64,000 bases of DNA from Pseudomonas sp. H9 (GTDB lineage: Bacteria; Pseudomonadota; Gammaproteobacteria; Pseudomonadales; Pseudomonadaceae), in NCBI RefSeq assembly GCF_004353925.1, contig NZ_SMOK01000008.1, positions 1 through 64,000 of the forward strand. Direction: 5' to 3'. How positions within the stretch are numbered: the first letter of the stretch is position 1; every line of letters starts with the position of its first letter. The notes beneath the pieces were generated by a model that did no database searches, had not been told where the DNA came from, and was given only the letters and a program-made list of their open reading frames with translations. Below are positions 33,694 through 43,985 of this stretch, in pieces. The translations under genes were made by a program, and so were the position numbers.

Positions 33694-35076
33694 TCAGTCA
33701 GCCAGACGCCAGGTAGTAGCACCCTTGCTGTCTTCGAGCACCACACCCATGGCGGTGATCTGGTCGCGGATACGGTCCGACTCTGCCCAGTTCTTGTCAG
33801 CGCGCGCTTGCAAGCGCGCCTGGATCAAGGCTTCGACTTCAGCCGCATCAACCTTGCCTTCGGCACCGGCACGCAGGAAGTCATCGGCTTCCAGTTGCAG
33901 TACACCGAGCAAACCTGCCAGTTCACGCAGACGCCCGGCCAGGCCGGCAGCGACTTCAGGCTCAGCCTCACGCAGGCGGTTGATTTCACGCACCAGGTCG
34001 AACAACACCGCGCACGCTTCCGGGGTACCGAAGTCATCGTTCATCGCCACGGTGAAGCGCTCGACGTACGCCTCGCCCCCTTTGGCCTCGACTCGCGGCA
34101 AACCACGCAGGGCATGGTAGAAGCGCTCCAGCGCGCCCTTGGACTCGCGCAGGCTGTCTTCGGAGTAGTTGATCGAGCTGCGGTAGTGGCTCGACACCAG
34201 CAGGTAACGCACCACTTCCGGGTGATACTTGTCGAGCACGTCGCGAATGGTGAAGAAGTTGTTCAAGGACTTGGACATCTTCTCGCCATTGATGCGGATC
34301 ATGCCGCAGTGCATCCACGAGTTGGCGTACTGCTTGCCGGTGGCCGCTTCGCTCTGGGCGATTTCGTTCTCGTGGTGCGGGAACTCCAGGTCGTTGCCGC
34401 CACCATGAATGTCGAAGCTCTCACCCAGGCAGCAGGTGGACATCACCGAGCACTCGATGTGCCAGCCCGGACGGCCCGGACCCCATGGCGACTCCCAACT
34501 CGGCTCACCCGGTTTAACGCCCTTCCAGAGGACGAAATCGAGTGGGTCCTGTTTGGCTTCGTCAACTTCGATGCGCGCACCGATGCGCAGGTCTTCGATT
34601 TTCTTGCGCGACAGCTTGCCGTAACCGACGAACTTGCCGACGCGGTAGTACACATCGCCATTACCAGGGGCATAGGCATAACCCTTGTCGATCAGGGTCT
34701 GGATCATTGCGTGCATGCCAGCGATATGGTCGGTGGCACGCGGTTCCAGATCCGGCGGCAGGATGTTCAGGCGGCGCTCGTCTTCGTGCATCGCGTCGAT
34801 CATGCGGGCGGTCAGCGCGTCGAACGACTCGCCGTTTTCATTGGCCCGGTTGATGATCTTGTCATCGATGTCGGTGATGTTGCGCACATAGGTCAGGTCG
34901 TAGCCGCTGTAGCGCAGCCAACGGGTGACCAGGTCGAAGGCGACCATGCTGCGGCCGTGGCCCAGGTGGCAGAAGTCGTACACGGTCATACCGCAGACGT
35001 ACATCCGTACCTTGTTGCCTTCCAGCGGCTTGAAAACTTCTTTGGTCTTGCTAAGCGTGTTGTAAATGGTAAGCAC
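33694..35076 (-). CDS. cysS: Cysteinyl-tRNA synthetase
   Basis: The 460-residue class I aminoacyl-tRNA synthetase charges tRNA-Cys. The HIGH-type motif is CHLGHGRS (about 34-41) and the KMSKS motif is [10 protein letters not shown] (about 265-274). The Zn-binding Cys of GMTVYDFC/C28 region and the later [16 protein letters not shown] block are present. It is downstream of glnS with a 9-nt gap, forming a synthetase operon common in Pseudomonas. Confidence 0.97.
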   Translation of the reverse strand: MLTIYNTLSKTKEVFKPLEGNKVRMYVCGMTVYDFCHLGHGRSMVAFDLVTRWLRYSGYDLTYVRNITDIDDKIINRANENGESFDALTARMIDAMHEDERRLNILPPDLEPRATDHIAGMHAMIQTLIDKGYAYAPGNGDVYYRVGKFVGYGKLSRKKIEDLRIGARIEVDEAKQDPLDFVLWKGVKPGEPSWESPWGPGRPGWHIECSVMSTCCLGESFDIHGGGNDLEFPHHENEIAQSEAATGKQYANSWMHCGMIRINGEKMSKSLNNFFTIRDVLDKYHPEVVRYLLVSSHYRSSINYSEDSLRESKGALERFYHALRGLPRVEAKGGEAYVERFTVAMNDDFGTPEACAVLFDLVREINRLREAEPEVAAGLAGRLRELAGLLGVLQLEADDFLRAGAEGKVDAAEVEALIQARLQARADKNWAESDRIRDQITAMGVVLEDSKGATTWRLAD

Positions 35077-35085
35077 GAGCGTTCC

Positions 35086-36789
35086 TCAGCTGCCCCACGA
35101 ATCGCGCAGGGTCACAGTCCGGTTGAATACCGGGCGACCCGGCTGGGAGTCTTTCAGGTCGGCGCAGAAGTAGCCTTCGCGCTCGAACTGGAAGCGGTCT
35201 TCTGGCTGGGCCTGGCCCAACGAAGGTTCCGCACGACAACCGGTAAGCACCTGCAGCGAATCGGGATTGATGTTGTCGAGGAAGCTGCCGCCGTCTTCGG
35301 TCTTCTCGGGGTTGGCCGAGCGGAACAGGCGGTCGTACAGACGTACTTCACACTCGACGCTGGCGTCAGCCGGCACCCAGTGGATCACACCCTTGACCTT
35401 GCGGCCTTCCGGGTTCTTGCCCAAGGTGTCCGGGTCGTAGGAGCAGCGCAGCTCGACGATGTTGCCGTCAGCGTCTTTGATCGCCTCGTCGGCGCGGATC
35501 ACATAGCTGCCACGCAGGCGCACTTCACCGGCCGGCTCCAGGCGCTTGTAGCCTTTTGGCGGCTCTTCCATGAAGTCATCACGGTCGATGTAGATTTCAC
35601 GGGCGAACGGCAGCGCACGCACGCCCATGTCTTCTTTAGGGTGGCAAGGCAGTTCGAGGTTCTCGACCTGACCTTCCGGATAGTTGGTGATGACCACTTT
35701 CAGCGGGCGCAGCACGCACATGGCGCGCGGCGCGGTACGGTCAAGGTCGTCACGGATGCTGAATTCGAGCATCGACATGTCGACCACACCGTCAGAACGG
35801 TTGGTGCCGATCATTTCGCAGAAGTTACGGATCGAGGCCGGGGTGTAACCGCGACGACGGAAGCCCGACAGAGTCGACATACGTGGGTCGTCCCAGCCGT
35901 TGACATGCTGCTCATCGACCAGTTGCTTGAGCTTGCGCTTGCTGGTGATGGTGTAGTTCAGGTTCAGGCGGCTGAACTCGTACTGGCGCGGCTTGGCCGG
36001 CACCGGCAGGTGCTCCAGGAACCACTCGTACAGCGGACGATGGCCTTCGAACTCCAGGGTGCAGATGGAGTGGGTGATGCCTTCGATGGCGTCCGACTGA
36101 CCATGGGTGAAGTCGTAGTTCGGGTAGATGCACCACTTGTCACCGGTCTGGTGGTGGTGAGCATGACGGATGCGATAAAGGATCGGATCGCGCATGTTCA
36201 TGTTCGGCGAGGCCATGTCGATCTTGGCCCGCAGCACACGCTCACCGTCCTTGAATTCGCCAGCCTTCATGCGCGCAAACAGGTCCAGGTTCTCTTCGAC
36301 GCTGCGCTCGCGGAACGGGCTGTTCTTGCCAGGCTCGGTCAGGTTGCCACGGTATTCCTTGGCCTGTTCCGGGGTCAGGTCGCAGACGTAGGCATTGCCC
36401 GACTTGATCAGGTCCACTGCCCAGTCATGCAACTGGTCGAAGTATTCAGAGGCATAACGCACTGGACCGGTCCACTGGAAGCCCAGCCACTGCACATCGC
36501 TCTGGATGGCGTCGATGTACTCCTGGTCCTCTTTGGCCGGGTTGGTGTCATCGAAACGCAGGTGACAGGCTCCGCCGAATTCCTGGGCCAGGCCGAAGTT
36601 CACACAGATCGACTTGGCATGGCCGATGTGCAGGTATCCATTCGGCTCTGGCGGGAAACGGGTGACGATGCTGCTGTGCTTGCCCGAGTCCAGGTCAGCC
36701 TGCACGATCGGACGCAGGAAGTTCGCAGGGACGGCGGGAGCGCCTTTGGCAGCGGCGTTGGGAGCGGTGTCGGCAGTGGGCTTGCTCAT
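35086..36789 (-). CDS. glnS: Glutaminyl-tRNA synthetase
   Basis: The 567-residue class I synthetase charges tRNA-Gln. It has HIGH as [10 protein letters not shown] (about 51-60) and a KMSKS counterpart TITSKRKL, where E. coli has VMSKR; this is a mild variation. The start at 36789 ([10 protein letters not shown]) gives the Pseudomonas-type N-terminal extension; the upstream frame to 36909 lies in the promoter. It is divergent from ppiB, and the 36790-37025 gap carries both promoters. Its cognate tRNA gene is also in this window, at 22764. Confidence 0.97.
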   Translation of the reverse strand: MSKPTADTAPNAAAKGAPAVPANFLRPIVQADLDSGKHSSIVTRFPPEPNGYLHIGHAKSICVNFGLAQEFGGACHLRFDDTNPAKEDQEYIDAIQSDVQWLGFQWTGPVRYASEYFDQLHDWAVDLIKSGNAYVCDLTPEQAKEYRGNLTEPGKNSPFRERSVEENLDLFARMKAGEFKDGERVLRAKIDMASPNMNMRDPILYRIRHAHHHQTGDKWCIYPNYDFTHGQSDAIEGITHSICTLEFEGHRPLYEWFLEHLPVPAKPRQYEFSRLNLNYTITSKRKLKQLVDEQHVNGWDDPRMSTLSGFRRRGYTPASIRNFCEMIGTNRSDGVVDMSMLEFSIRDDLDRTAPRAMCVLRPLKVVITNYPEGQVENLELPCHPKEDMGVRALPFAREIYIDRDDFMEEPPKGYKRLEPAGEVRLRGSYVIRADEAIKDADGNIVELRCSYDPDTLGKNPEGRKVKGVIHWVPADASVECEVRLYDRLFRSANPEKTEDGGSFLDNINPDSLQVLTGCRAEPSLGQAQPEDRFQFEREGYFCADLKDSQPGRPVFNRTVTLRDSWGS

Positions 36790-37025
36790 AGGATCCTTGA
36801 ATACGGGTACACGGCCTGAGTAGGCCGACTGAATCAAAGCGCTTATCATAGCCGAAGCAGTCGAGCTGCCGACAGCGTCGGGCCGACAAACTGGCGCGAT
36901 ATTCGGCAAGCAACGCGAAAAAACTGCCGCGAATAACGTATCGCGGGCTGTAGACTGTGCGTCAGGTGTGTATCGCGAACCTGCGCGACCCCTTTTTCGA
37001 ATGCCTTGAAAGAGCGAATTCCAGC

Positions 37026-37529
37026 ATGTCCAAAGTTAAACTGAGCACCAATCACGGCGACATCGTTATCGAACTGAACGCCGAAAAAGCCCCGATCACC
37101 GTGGCTAACTTCATCGAATACGTGAAAGCTGGCCACTACAGCAACACCGTATTCCACCGCGTCATCGGTAACTTCATGATCCAGGGTGGCGGCTTCGAAC
37201 CTGGCATGAAAGAAAAGAAAGACAAGCGCCCAAGCATTCAGAACGAAGCTGACAACGGCCTGAGCAACGACAAGTACACCATTGCCATGGCCCGTACCAT
37301 GGAGCCGCATTCGGCGTCGGCGCAGTTCTTCATCAACGTCACCGACAACACCTTCCTCAACCACTCCGGCAAGAACGTGCAGGGCTGGGGTTACGCTGTA
37401 TTCGGTAAAGTCACCGAAGGCACCGACGTGGTCGACAACATCAAGAAAGTCGCCACCGGTTCCAAAGCCGGCCACCAGGACGTGCCGGTTGAAGACGTGA
37501 TCATCGAGAAAGCCGAGATCATTGAGTGA
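37026..37529 (+). CDS. ppiB: Cytoplasmic peptidyl-prolyl cis-trans isomerase B
   Basis: The 167-residue cyclophilin has no signal peptide. The catalytic core contains [13 protein letters not shown] (about 39-51, with the active Arg) and [10 protein letters not shown] (about 97-106). It accelerates proline isomerisation in protein folding. The stop codon overlaps the GTG start of lpxH by 4 nt, indicating one transcript. The start at 37026 matches the family N-terminus. Confidence 0.96.
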   Translation: MSKVKLSTNHGDIVIELNAEKAPITVANFIEYVKAGHYSNTVFHRVIGNFMIQGGGFEPGMKEKKDKRPSIQNEADNGLSNDKYTIAMARTMEPHSASAQFFINVTDNTFLNHSGKNVQGWGYAVFGKVTEGTDVVDNIKKVATGSKAGHQDVPVEDVIIEKAEIIE

Positions 37530-38248
37530 TACTGCTGATCTCTGATCTGCACCTGCAAGAAGAACGCCCGGACATTACCCGGGCGTTTCTTGATCTGCTC
37601 GACGGGCGGGCACGTCATGCCGAAGCGCTGTACATCCTCGGGGACTTCTTCGAGGCCTGGATCGGCGATGACGCGATGACGCCCTTCCAAAGCGAAATCT
37701 GCCAGGCCCTGCGCGCCTTGAGCGACAGCGGCACGCAGGTCTACCTGATGCACGGCAACCGTGATTTTCTGATCGGCGACGCCTTCTGCAAGGCGGCAGG
37801 CGCCACCCTGCTGGCTGACCCCAGCGTGGTACGCCTGGGCGGCGAGTCGGTGCTGCTGATGCACGGCGACAGCCTGTGTACGCTGGACGTCGGCTATATG
37901 AAGATGCGCCGCTACCTGCGCAACCCGGTCAGTTTATGGATACTCCGGCATCTGCCACTGAGCACCCGACAGAAACTGGCACGCAAGCTGCGCAGTGAAA
38001 GCCGGGCGCAGGTGCGCATGAAAGCCAACGACATTGTCGACGTTACGCCGGATGAAGTGCCACGGATCATGGCCGAATATGGCGTGCGTACTTTGGTGCA
38101 CGGGCATACCCATCGCCCGGCGATTCACAAGTTGATGGTCGATGATCAACCGGCGCGGCGTATCGTGCTGGGTGACTGGGACCGTCAGGGCTGGGCGCTG
38201 CAGGTGGATGAGCAAGGGTTTCAACTGCAGCCTTTTGCTTTCCCCTGA
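37526..38248 (+). CDS. lpxH: UDP-2,3-diacylglucosamine diphosphatase
   Basis: The 240-residue calcineurin-like phosphoesterase hydrolyses UDP-2,3-diacylglucosamine to lipid X in lipid A synthesis. Metal ligands are visible: Asp7 and His9 (SDLHLQ), Asp40 (LGDFFEAW), Asn78 (HGNRDF), His113 (MHGDSL) and the late HGHTH. It begins with GTG overlapping ppiB. A membrane-associated cytoplasmic enzyme, essential in relatives. Confidence 0.96.
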   Translation: MILLISDLHLQEERPDITRAFLDLLDGRARHAEALYILGDFFEAWIGDDAMTPFQSEICQALRALSDSGTQVYLMHGNRDFLIGDAFCKAAGATLLADPSVVRLGGESVLLMHGDSLCTLDVGYMKMRRYLRNPVSLWILRHLPLSTRQKLARKLRSESRAQVRMKANDIVDVTPDEVPRIMAEYGVRTLVHGHTHRPAIHKLMVDDQPARRIVLGDWDRQGWALQVDEQGFQLQPFAFP

Positions 38249-38253
38249 AACCT

Positions 38254-38322
38254 GTAGGAGCGGGCTGGCCCCGCGATGCAATCTCACTGATGCACCGCAT
38301 CGCGGGGCAAGCCCGCTCCTAC
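38254..38322. repeat. REP pair
   Basis: Two inverted REPs between the convergent lpxH and EmrB-like genes. The left unit has GGGCTGGCCCCG in place of the usual GGGCTTGCCCCG. Confidence 0.93.
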
Positions 38323-38325
38323 AAC

Positions 38326-39855
38326 TTAATGCCCGGCCGACGCGGGCCCTGCCTTGGCGGTAAACGGTGGCTTAGCCAGCCACACCAGTAGAACCAATCC
38401 CGCAAACAGCCAGCCCATCAGGGTGAAGAAGTCCACTGTCGACATCATATAGGCCTGACTGTTGAGCATATGTTCCAGCTGTGCGTATGACTGCGCATTG
38501 GCCCCGCCCAGATGATTGAGCGCATCGCGGGTAGCCGGTTCATAGGTGCTGATGCTTTCACTCAGGTAGGCATGATGCTGATCAGCCCGACGGATCCAGA
38601 GCCAGGTGGCCAGTGAAGCCGCGAAGCTCCCGCCCAACGTACGCAGAAAGGTCGCAAGCCCCGAACCATCGGCGATCTGCTGCGGTGGCAGGTCGGAAAG
38701 CAGAATGCTCAAGGTCGGCATGAAGAACAGCGCCACGCCGATACCCATGAACAACTGCACCAGGGCAATGTGTTGGTAATCCACTTCACTGGTAAACCCG
38801 GCACGCATGAAGCAACTACCGCCGATGGCCAGAAATGCCAATCCGGACAGCAAGCGCAGGTCGAAATTGTGCGCGTACTTGCCGACAAACGGCGACATCA
38901 GCACCGGCAACAAGCCAATCGGCGCCACCGCCAGCCCGGACCACGTGGCGGTGTAACCCATCTGCGTCTGCAGCCACTGCGGCATGATCAGGTTGATGCC
39001 GAAAAACCCGGCATACCCCAACACCATCACGAGAGTGCCAATGCGAAAGTTGCGATGCACGAACAAGCGCAGGTTGACTACCGGGTGCTTGTCGGTCAGT
39101 TCCCAGATCACGAAGATGGCCAGAAACACCACCGACACCAGGCTGCCCATCACGATGAAGTTCGACTCGAACCAATCCAGGTCATTGCCTTTGTCGAGCA
39201 CGATCTGCAAGGCCCCTACCCCGATGATCAGGGTCAGCAGGCCAATGTAGTCCATGGGCTGGCGCACGGTGCTGACCGGCCGGGCGCGCATCTGCTGGCG
39301 CACGATTGCAGCGGCAAACAGGCCGATGGGAACGTTGATGAAGAAAATCCACGGCCAACTGTAACTGTCGGTGATCCAGCCACCCAGAATCGGCCCGGCG
39401 ATCGGCGCCACCACGGTCACCATCGCCAGCAACGCCAGGGCCATGCCACGCTTGGCCGGCGGATACACGGCAATCAACAAGGTCTGGGTCATCGGGTACA
39501 GCGGCCCGGCAACAACGCCCTGCAGCACCCGGAAGCCCACCAACTCGGGCATCGACCGTGCAATGCCACACAGAAATGAAGCCAGCACGAACAGCAGCGT
39601 GGCCCAGATAAACAGCTTCACCTCGCCAAAGCGCCGGCTCAGCCAACCGGTCAGCGGCAGTGCGATAGCGTTGCTGACCGCGAACGAGGTGATGACCCAA
39701 GTCCCCTGCTCCACGCTCACCCCAAGGTTGCCGGAGATAGTCGGCAAGGCGACGTTGGCAATGGTCGTGTCGAGCACCTGCATGAAGGTTGCCAACGACA
39801 GGCCGACAGTGGTCAGCACCAGGCTCGGCGGGTTGAAAGACGCGTTATTGCTCAT
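38326..39855 (-). CDS. DHA2-family (EmrB/QacA) drug:H+ antiporter
   Basis: The 509-residue MFS protein has about fourteen membrane segments. Motif A-like GWLSRRFGEVKLF (about 61-73), motif C-like APIAGPILGGWI (about 150-161) and the N-terminal motif LDTTIANVALPTI (about 28-40) define the DHA2 family. It is the inner-membrane pump of a tripartite EmrAB-TolC-type system. The start overlaps the stop of the EmrA-like gene by 4 nt. Export of hydrophobic toxic compounds is expected. Confidence 0.94.
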   Translation of the reverse strand: MSNNASFNPPSLVLTTVGLSLATFMQVLDTTIANVALPTISGNLGVSVEQGTWVITSFAVSNAIALPLTGWLSRRFGEVKLFIWATLLFVLASFLCGIARSMPELVGFRVLQGVVAGPLYPMTQTLLIAVYPPAKRGMALALLAMVTVVAPIAGPILGGWITDSYSWPWIFFINVPIGLFAAAIVRQQMRARPVSTVRQPMDYIGLLTLIIGVGALQIVLDKGNDLDWFESNFIVMGSLVSVVFLAIFVIWELTDKHPVVNLRLFVHRNFRIGTLVMVLGYAGFFGINLIMPQWLQTQMGYTATWSGLAVAPIGLLPVLMSPFVGKYAHNFDLRLLSGLAFLAIGGSCFMRAGFTSEVDYQHIALVQLFMGIGVALFFMPTLSILLSDLPPQQIADGSGLATFLRTLGGSFAASLATWLWIRRADQHHAYLSESISTYEPATRDALNHLGGANAQSYAQLEHMLNSQAYMMSTVDFFTLMGWLFAGLVLLVWLAKPPFTAKAGPASAGH

Positions 39856-41048
39856 CGCTGCGCCGTCTTGCTGGTCCCTTGACTGTTGTCATGGATCAGC
39901 CGCGCGATCATCGCATCGGCCTCGACCAACTGACGGTCATACACTTGGGTGGCAAATGATGCTTGCTGTGGCGGCATCTGCGCGAGCACCGGGCCACTTT
40001 GATCATGCAGATCGACCGTCACCTGGGTCGAAAGGCCGATGCGCAAGGGATGCGTCGCCAACTGTTCGGCATTGATATGAATGCGCACCGGCACGCGCTG
40101 GACGATCTTGATCCAGTTACCCGTGGCGTTCTGGGCTGGCAACAAGGCAAACGCACTGCCGGTGCCGGCGCCCAGGCTGTCGATGGTGCCGCTGTATTTG
40201 ACTTCACTGCCGTACAGATCGGCGACGATGTCTACCGATTGGCCGATCCGCATGTTACGCAGCTGCGTTTCCTTGAAGTTGGCATCGATCCACAGCTGAT
40301 CCAGCGGGATCACCGCCATGGTCGTCGTGCCCGGTTCCAGCCGCTGCCCCAGTTGTACAGTGCGCTTGGCCACATAACCGGTTACCGGCGCTACCAGCGT
40401 GGTGCGTGCAACGGCCAGGTACGCCTGGCGCAACTCGGCCGCAGCAGCCATGACTTGCGGATGGGACGAGACTACCGTGTCATCGACCAGCGCGGTGGTG
40501 GTATTGAGCTGCTGCTTGGCGCTGATCAACGCGTTCTGTGCTGTCGACAGGTCATCACGGGCATGAGACAGCTCTTCCAGCGAAATCGCCCCGCCAGCAG
40601 CCAGGGTTTTGCGCCGGTTATAGTTTTCCTGGGCTTTGGTCTGTTCGGCCTGCCGCGCTGCAACCTGAGCCCTCATGCCATCGACATTGCTGTACAGGCC
40701 GCGAACCTGGCGCACCGCACGCGCCAGTTGGGCCTGGGCTGCCTGCAAACCGACTTCGGCATCGCTGGGGTCGAAGGCGATCAATACCTGGCCAGCCTGC
40801 ACCAAATCGCCGTCATCCGCGCCGATGCTGACCACGGTGCCGGTCACCAATGGCGTGATTTCCACCACATTACCGTTGACGTAGGCGTCATCGGTTTCTT
40901 CACTCCAACGCCCGTACAGCTCGTGCCAGGCCCACGCCCCGCCGCCACCGAGCGCGACCAACAGCGCCAGGCCGAGCAACCAGGTTTTGCGCTTGCGGCC
41001 GTTGTTGAGGTCTTGCGCCGTGCTGGCGTTTTCGTTCGTCGCGCTCAT
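39852..41048 (-). CDS. EmrA/HlyD-type membrane fusion protein
   Basis: The 398-residue periplasmic adaptor has one N-terminal membrane anchor (about 23-42), a split lipoyl/barrel-sandwich domain (about 55-95 and 215-255), a long alpha-helical hairpin (about 100-210) and a beta-barrel (about 260-360). It links the EmrB-like pump to an outer-membrane channel, which is not encoded here. It is translationally coupled to both neighbours (4-nt overlaps). Confidence 0.94.
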   Translation of the reverse strand: MSATNENASTAQDLNNGRKRKTWLLGLALLVALGGGGAWAWHELYGRWSEETDDAYVNGNVVEITPLVTGTVVSIGADDGDLVQAGQVLIAFDPSDAEVGLQAAQAQLARAVRQVRGLYSNVDGMRAQVAARQAEQTKAQENYNRRKTLAAGGAISLEELSHARDDLSTAQNALISAKQQLNTTTALVDDTVVSSHPQVMAAAAELRQAYLAVARTTLVAPVTGYVAKRTVQLGQRLEPGTTTMAVIPLDQLWIDANFKETQLRNMRIGQSVDIVADLYGSEVKYSGTIDSLGAGTGSAFALLPAQNATGNWIKIVQRVPVRIHINAEQLATHPLRIGLSTQVTVDLHDQSGPVLAQMPPQQASFATQVYDRQLVEADAMIARLIHDNSQGTSKTAQR

Positions 41049-41518
41049 TTCGCACCTACCCTCAAGGCTGTCAGGCTGTCGCCTGCCGTCAGCAGCACTT
41101 TGGTCAACAGGCGCTCAAGGGTCGCCAGCTCATCCGCAGCGAGTACACCCACCAACTCGTTCATGGCGGCCGCGCCGATCTGTGGCAACTGATCGGCGAG
41201 CTTCTGCCCGTCCTCGCTCAAGCCCAGGCGCACCTGACGACGGTCATCAGCGCAGCGGCGCCGTACGATCAGGTCTTTTTGCTCAAGGCGGTCCAGCATC
41301 CGCGTCATTGAGCCGCTGTCCAGCGCCAGGTATCGGCACAGCTCGGCAGGCGTATCGACCCCGTACTGGGCGACGATGATCAACACCTTGAACTGTGCGG
41401 CCGTCACACCGAACGCTTGCAGGTGGCTGTCGAGGATGCGGTCTTTGACCAGCGCCGCACGGCCAAGCAGCATGCCGATGGTGCAGGTCTGGAAATTTTC
41501 GGGGGTGAAGTGCGGCAT
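41045..41518 (-). CDS. MarR-family repressor of the efflux operon
   Basis: The 157-residue winged-helix protein resembles EmrR/MprA, with the wing motif VRRRCADDRRQVRLGLSEDG (about 87-106) and recognition helix region DSGSMTRMLDRLE. It is the first gene of the marR-emrA-emrB order. Palindromic sites directly upstream suggest autorepression released by a ligand that is also an efflux substrate. Confidence 0.92.
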   Translation of the reverse strand: MPHFTPENFQTCTIGMLLGRAALVKDRILDSHLQAFGVTAAQFKVLIIVAQYGVDTPAELCRYLALDSGSMTRMLDRLEQKDLIVRRRCADDRRQVRLGLSEDGQKLADQLPQIGAAAMNELVGVLAADELATLERLLTKVLLTAGDSLTALRVGAK

Positions 41519-41530
41519 GAGCGAAGATAC

Positions 41531-41571
41531 CTGCTTAGGCAGTAAGTAACATTATGTTACTGCTTAGGCAG
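41531..41571. promoter_or_regulatory. MarR-type operator region
   Basis: Two exact copies of the near-palindrome CTGCTTAGGCAG (41531-41542 and 41560-41571) flank the 17-bp palindrome AGTAACATTATGTTACT (41545-41561). The cluster starts 13 bp before the MarR start codon, so it likely overlaps the promoter. Confidence 0.7.
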
Positions 41572-41632
41572 CCAACGTCAAAGCATTTATTAGCTTGCTT
41601 TGTATTTGGGTGATGGATGCCACGGACGGCAT

Positions 41633-41787
41633 GCACTTTCGGAAGCGTCTGACATATTTACTAATTAAACCCGGGTAGTTTTTCCGGGTTGATTTTCTAC
41701 CCGCTTAAGGAAAAACAAGCCTATGTCCACCTCGGCCAACTGCGCGCGTTTTGCGTTAACAATCCCCGCCGTGCGCAACGACTTCAG
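41633..41787 (+). repeat. Duplicated vgrG upstream region, first copy
   Basis: About 155 bp here is a diverged direct repeat of 41876-42027. Both copies contain the leader, a CCCG(N)TTAAGGAAAAACAAGCCTATGTC-like region and the first 22 codons of vgrG. A hairpin AACCCGG/CCGGGTT followed by GATTTT is better preserved in this copy. The rest of 41572-41632 shows nothing recognisable. Confidence 0.85.
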
Positions 41788-41791
41788 GTAG
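41723..41791 (+). pseudogene. Truncated 5' fragment of a vgrG gene
   Basis: The 22-codon frame begins MSTSANCARFALTIPAV and matches the first 22 residues of the intact VgrG at 41964 with a few substitutions. It ends at a TAG formed exactly where a REP pair begins (41788). The remainder of the gene is missing. Confidence 0.85.
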
Positions 41792-41857
41792 GAGCGGGCT
41801 TGCCCCGCGATTCGGTGTGACTGACAGATCGCTATCGCGGGGCAAGCCCGCTCCCAC
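41788..41857. repeat. REP pair at the vgrG breakpoint
   Basis: Two inverted REPs lie exactly between the truncated vgrG fragment and the second copy of the duplicated leader. Confidence 0.95.
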
Positions 41858-41963
41858 AAATTGGCAGATGTGGGCGCACTTTCGGAAGCGTCTGACATAT
41901 TTCCTAATGAAACCTAGGTAGCTTTTCCGGGGTTTTTCTACCCGTTTAAGGAAAAACAAGCCT

Positions 41964-43985
41964 ATGTCGACCTCTGCCCACTGCGCACGTTTTACGTTAA
42001 CAATCCCCACCGTGCGCAACGACTTCAAAGTCTTCGCCTTCCACGGCACGGAAACCATCAGTTCCCTGTACGCGATTCAAGTGGAGCTGGTCAGCGAATA
42101 CCCCGACTTTGCTATCGAAAGCCTGCTCGGTCAACCCGCTTTCCTGCAATTCGGCCACAACGGCGAAGGCCTCCACGGGCGGATCGAAAACGCCCAAGTC
42201 GGTGAGCCCGGCAGGCGCCTGACCCGCTATCAAATCACCCTGGTCCCGGCCCTGCATTACCTGCAGTTCAGCCACAACCAGCGGATTTTCCAGCACATGA
42301 CCGTGCCGCAGATCATTGCCCAGGTGCTGCAGGAACATGGCATTCAGGCCGATGCCTTTACCTTCCATGTCAGCCCCAGCCCGGAGCGCGACTACTGCAC
42401 GCAATACGGTGATGCCTCCGACTTCAGCTTCATCCAGCGCTTGTGCAGTGAAGAAGGCATTGCCTGGCACCACCAGCACAGCGCCGATGGCCACCACCTG
42501 GTGTTCACCGACCATCAGAGCTTCTTCCCCAAACTGGAGGCAACACCCTATCGACAAGGTGCTGGCATGGTCGCCGATCACCCAGTGGTCAACCAGTTCT
42601 CCCAGCGCTTCAGCACCCGCACCAGCCGCGTCACTCACCGCGACTATGACCTCAAACGCCCGAGCCGCTTGCTCGAAAGCCGCCAGCGCGTCGACTTCAC
42701 CCCCGCCCTTGAAGATTACCGCTACCCAATACCCTTCGACACTGAAGAGCGCAGCAAGCAGTTGGCCCGCCAGGCCCTGGAACGCCACCGTCTCGACTAC
42801 CATCTGGCCGAAGGTGAAAGCGATCAACCCGCGCTGCGCAGTGGTCACTTCTTCGGCCTCTCCGAACACCCGCGCAACGCCTGCAACGACCTGTGGTTAC
42901 TGCTCAGCGTGAGCCACGAAGGCAAGCAGCCACAGGTGGTTGAGGAAGCGGCCAGCAGCGTCGGGCAAGCCGCAGACGGCTTCAACCAAGGCTACCGCAA
43001 CAGTTTCAGCGCCATTCCCTGGGACGTGTTCTACCGGCCGCCGCTGGTCACCCGTGAGGCGCTGCCAGTCAGCCAGACCGCCCGCGTCACCGGGCCCGAG
43101 GGCGAAGAAATCTATTGCGATGAGCATGGTCGGGTCAAAGTCGAATTCCACTGGGACCGCGCCGAACTGAACAGCGACAACAGCAGTTGCTGGCTGAGGG
43201 TCGCGTCCAACTGGGCGGGTGCGGGTTTTGGTGCAGTGACCATCCCGCGCATCGGCATGGAAGTGCTGGTGACGTTTCTGGAAGGCAACCCCGACCAGCC
43301 GCTGATTACCGGTTGCGTATCGAACATCCGCACCGCGCCACCGTATCCCTTACCGGCGAACAAGACCAAGACCGTACTGCGCAGCCGCAGTACGCCCGAC
43401 AGCAGCGGTTACAACGAACTGTCGATCGAGGACCGCAGTGGCCAGGAACTGATCTACCTGCGCGCCCAGCGCGATCTGGAGCAAAAAATCGAACACGACA
43501 GCCGCCTGCAGGTGGGCAACGAGCGCCATGAAACCATCAAGGGCAACAGCATTGCGGTGCTTGAAGCCGAAGAGCAACGCACGGTGACCGCCGACCGCAA
43601 AGTCGAACTCAAGGCCAACGACTACCTGCAGGTCGCCAACAGCAGCCATACCCGGGTTGGGCAAACGCTGGTGGTTGAGGCCGGTCAGCAGCTGCACCTG
43701 AAAGCAGGCGTCCAAGTGGTTCTCGATGCCGACGCCAGCATCACCCTGAAAGCAGGCGGTCAGCACATCGTCATCGGGCCTGGCGGCATTTTCAGCAGTA
43801 CCGAGATTCAAATCGGCGGAGCACCGATGGCCGGCCTTGCCTGCAAGCAAGCACGGCCTACTGAACTGGCACAGCAACAAGCGCCGTTGCTGCCCCAAAC
43901 GCAGTACCTGGCCTTGCTGGAAAAAAAGCCGATCTGTGCGGTGTGTGATGCAGCACAAGCGCAACGGGGGCCAACCGATGCATGA
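41964..43985 (+). CDS. vgrG: Type VI secretion spike protein VgrG (TssI)
   Basis: The 673-residue spike has gp27-like domains (about 1-370), a gp5 OB-fold (about 375-460, EEIYCDEHGRVKVEFHWD) and the beta-helix needle (about 500-620). A short tail ends with CAVCDA and no enzymatic extension, so it delivers a separate cargo. The next three genes encode an adaptor, a large effector and a likely immunity protein. No T6SS baseplate, sheath or ClpV genes are in the window, so this is an orphan vgrG island using machinery encoded elsewhere. Confidence 0.95.
   Translation: MSTSAHCARFTLTIPTVRNDFKVFAFHGTETISSLYAIQVELVSEYPDFAIESLLGQPAFLQFGHNGEGLHGRIENAQVGEPGRRLTRYQITLVPALHYLQFSHNQRIFQHMTVPQIIAQVLQEHGIQADAFTFHVSPSPERDYCTQYGDASDFSFIQRLCSEEGIAWHHQHSADGHHLVFTDHQSFFPKLEATPYRQGAGMVADHPVVNQFSQRFSTRTSRVTHRDYDLKRPSRLLESRQRVDFTPALEDYRYPIPFDTEERSKQLARQALERHRLDYHLAEGESDQPALRSGHFFGLSEHPRNACNDLWLLLSVSHEGKQPQVVEEAASSVGQAADGFNQGYRNSFSAIPWDVFYRPPLVTREALPVSQTARVTGPEGEEIYCDEHGRVKVEFHWDRAELNSDNSSCWLRVASNWAGAGFGAVTIPRIGMEVLVTFLEGNPDQPLITGCVSNIRTAPPYPLPANKTKTVLRSRSTPDSSGYNELSIEDRSGQELIYLRAQRDLEQKIEHDSRLQVGNERHETIKGNSIAVLEAEEQRTVTADRKVELKANDYLQVANSSHTRVGQTLVVEAGQQLHLKAGVQVVLDADASITLKAGGQHIVIGPGGIFSSTEIQIGGAPMAGLACKQARPTELAQQQAPLLPQTQYLALLEKKPICAVCDAAQAQRGPTDA

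Noticed and set aside
33667..36819. Very long open frame on the plus strand opposite cysS and glnS
   Set aside because: It mirrors two clearly conserved synthetase genes; the open frame results from high GC in third codon positions.
41572..41963. Sigma-54 promoter before vgrG
   Set aside because: I looked for a TGGCAC-N5-TTGC pattern in both copies of the duplicated leader and did not find one.
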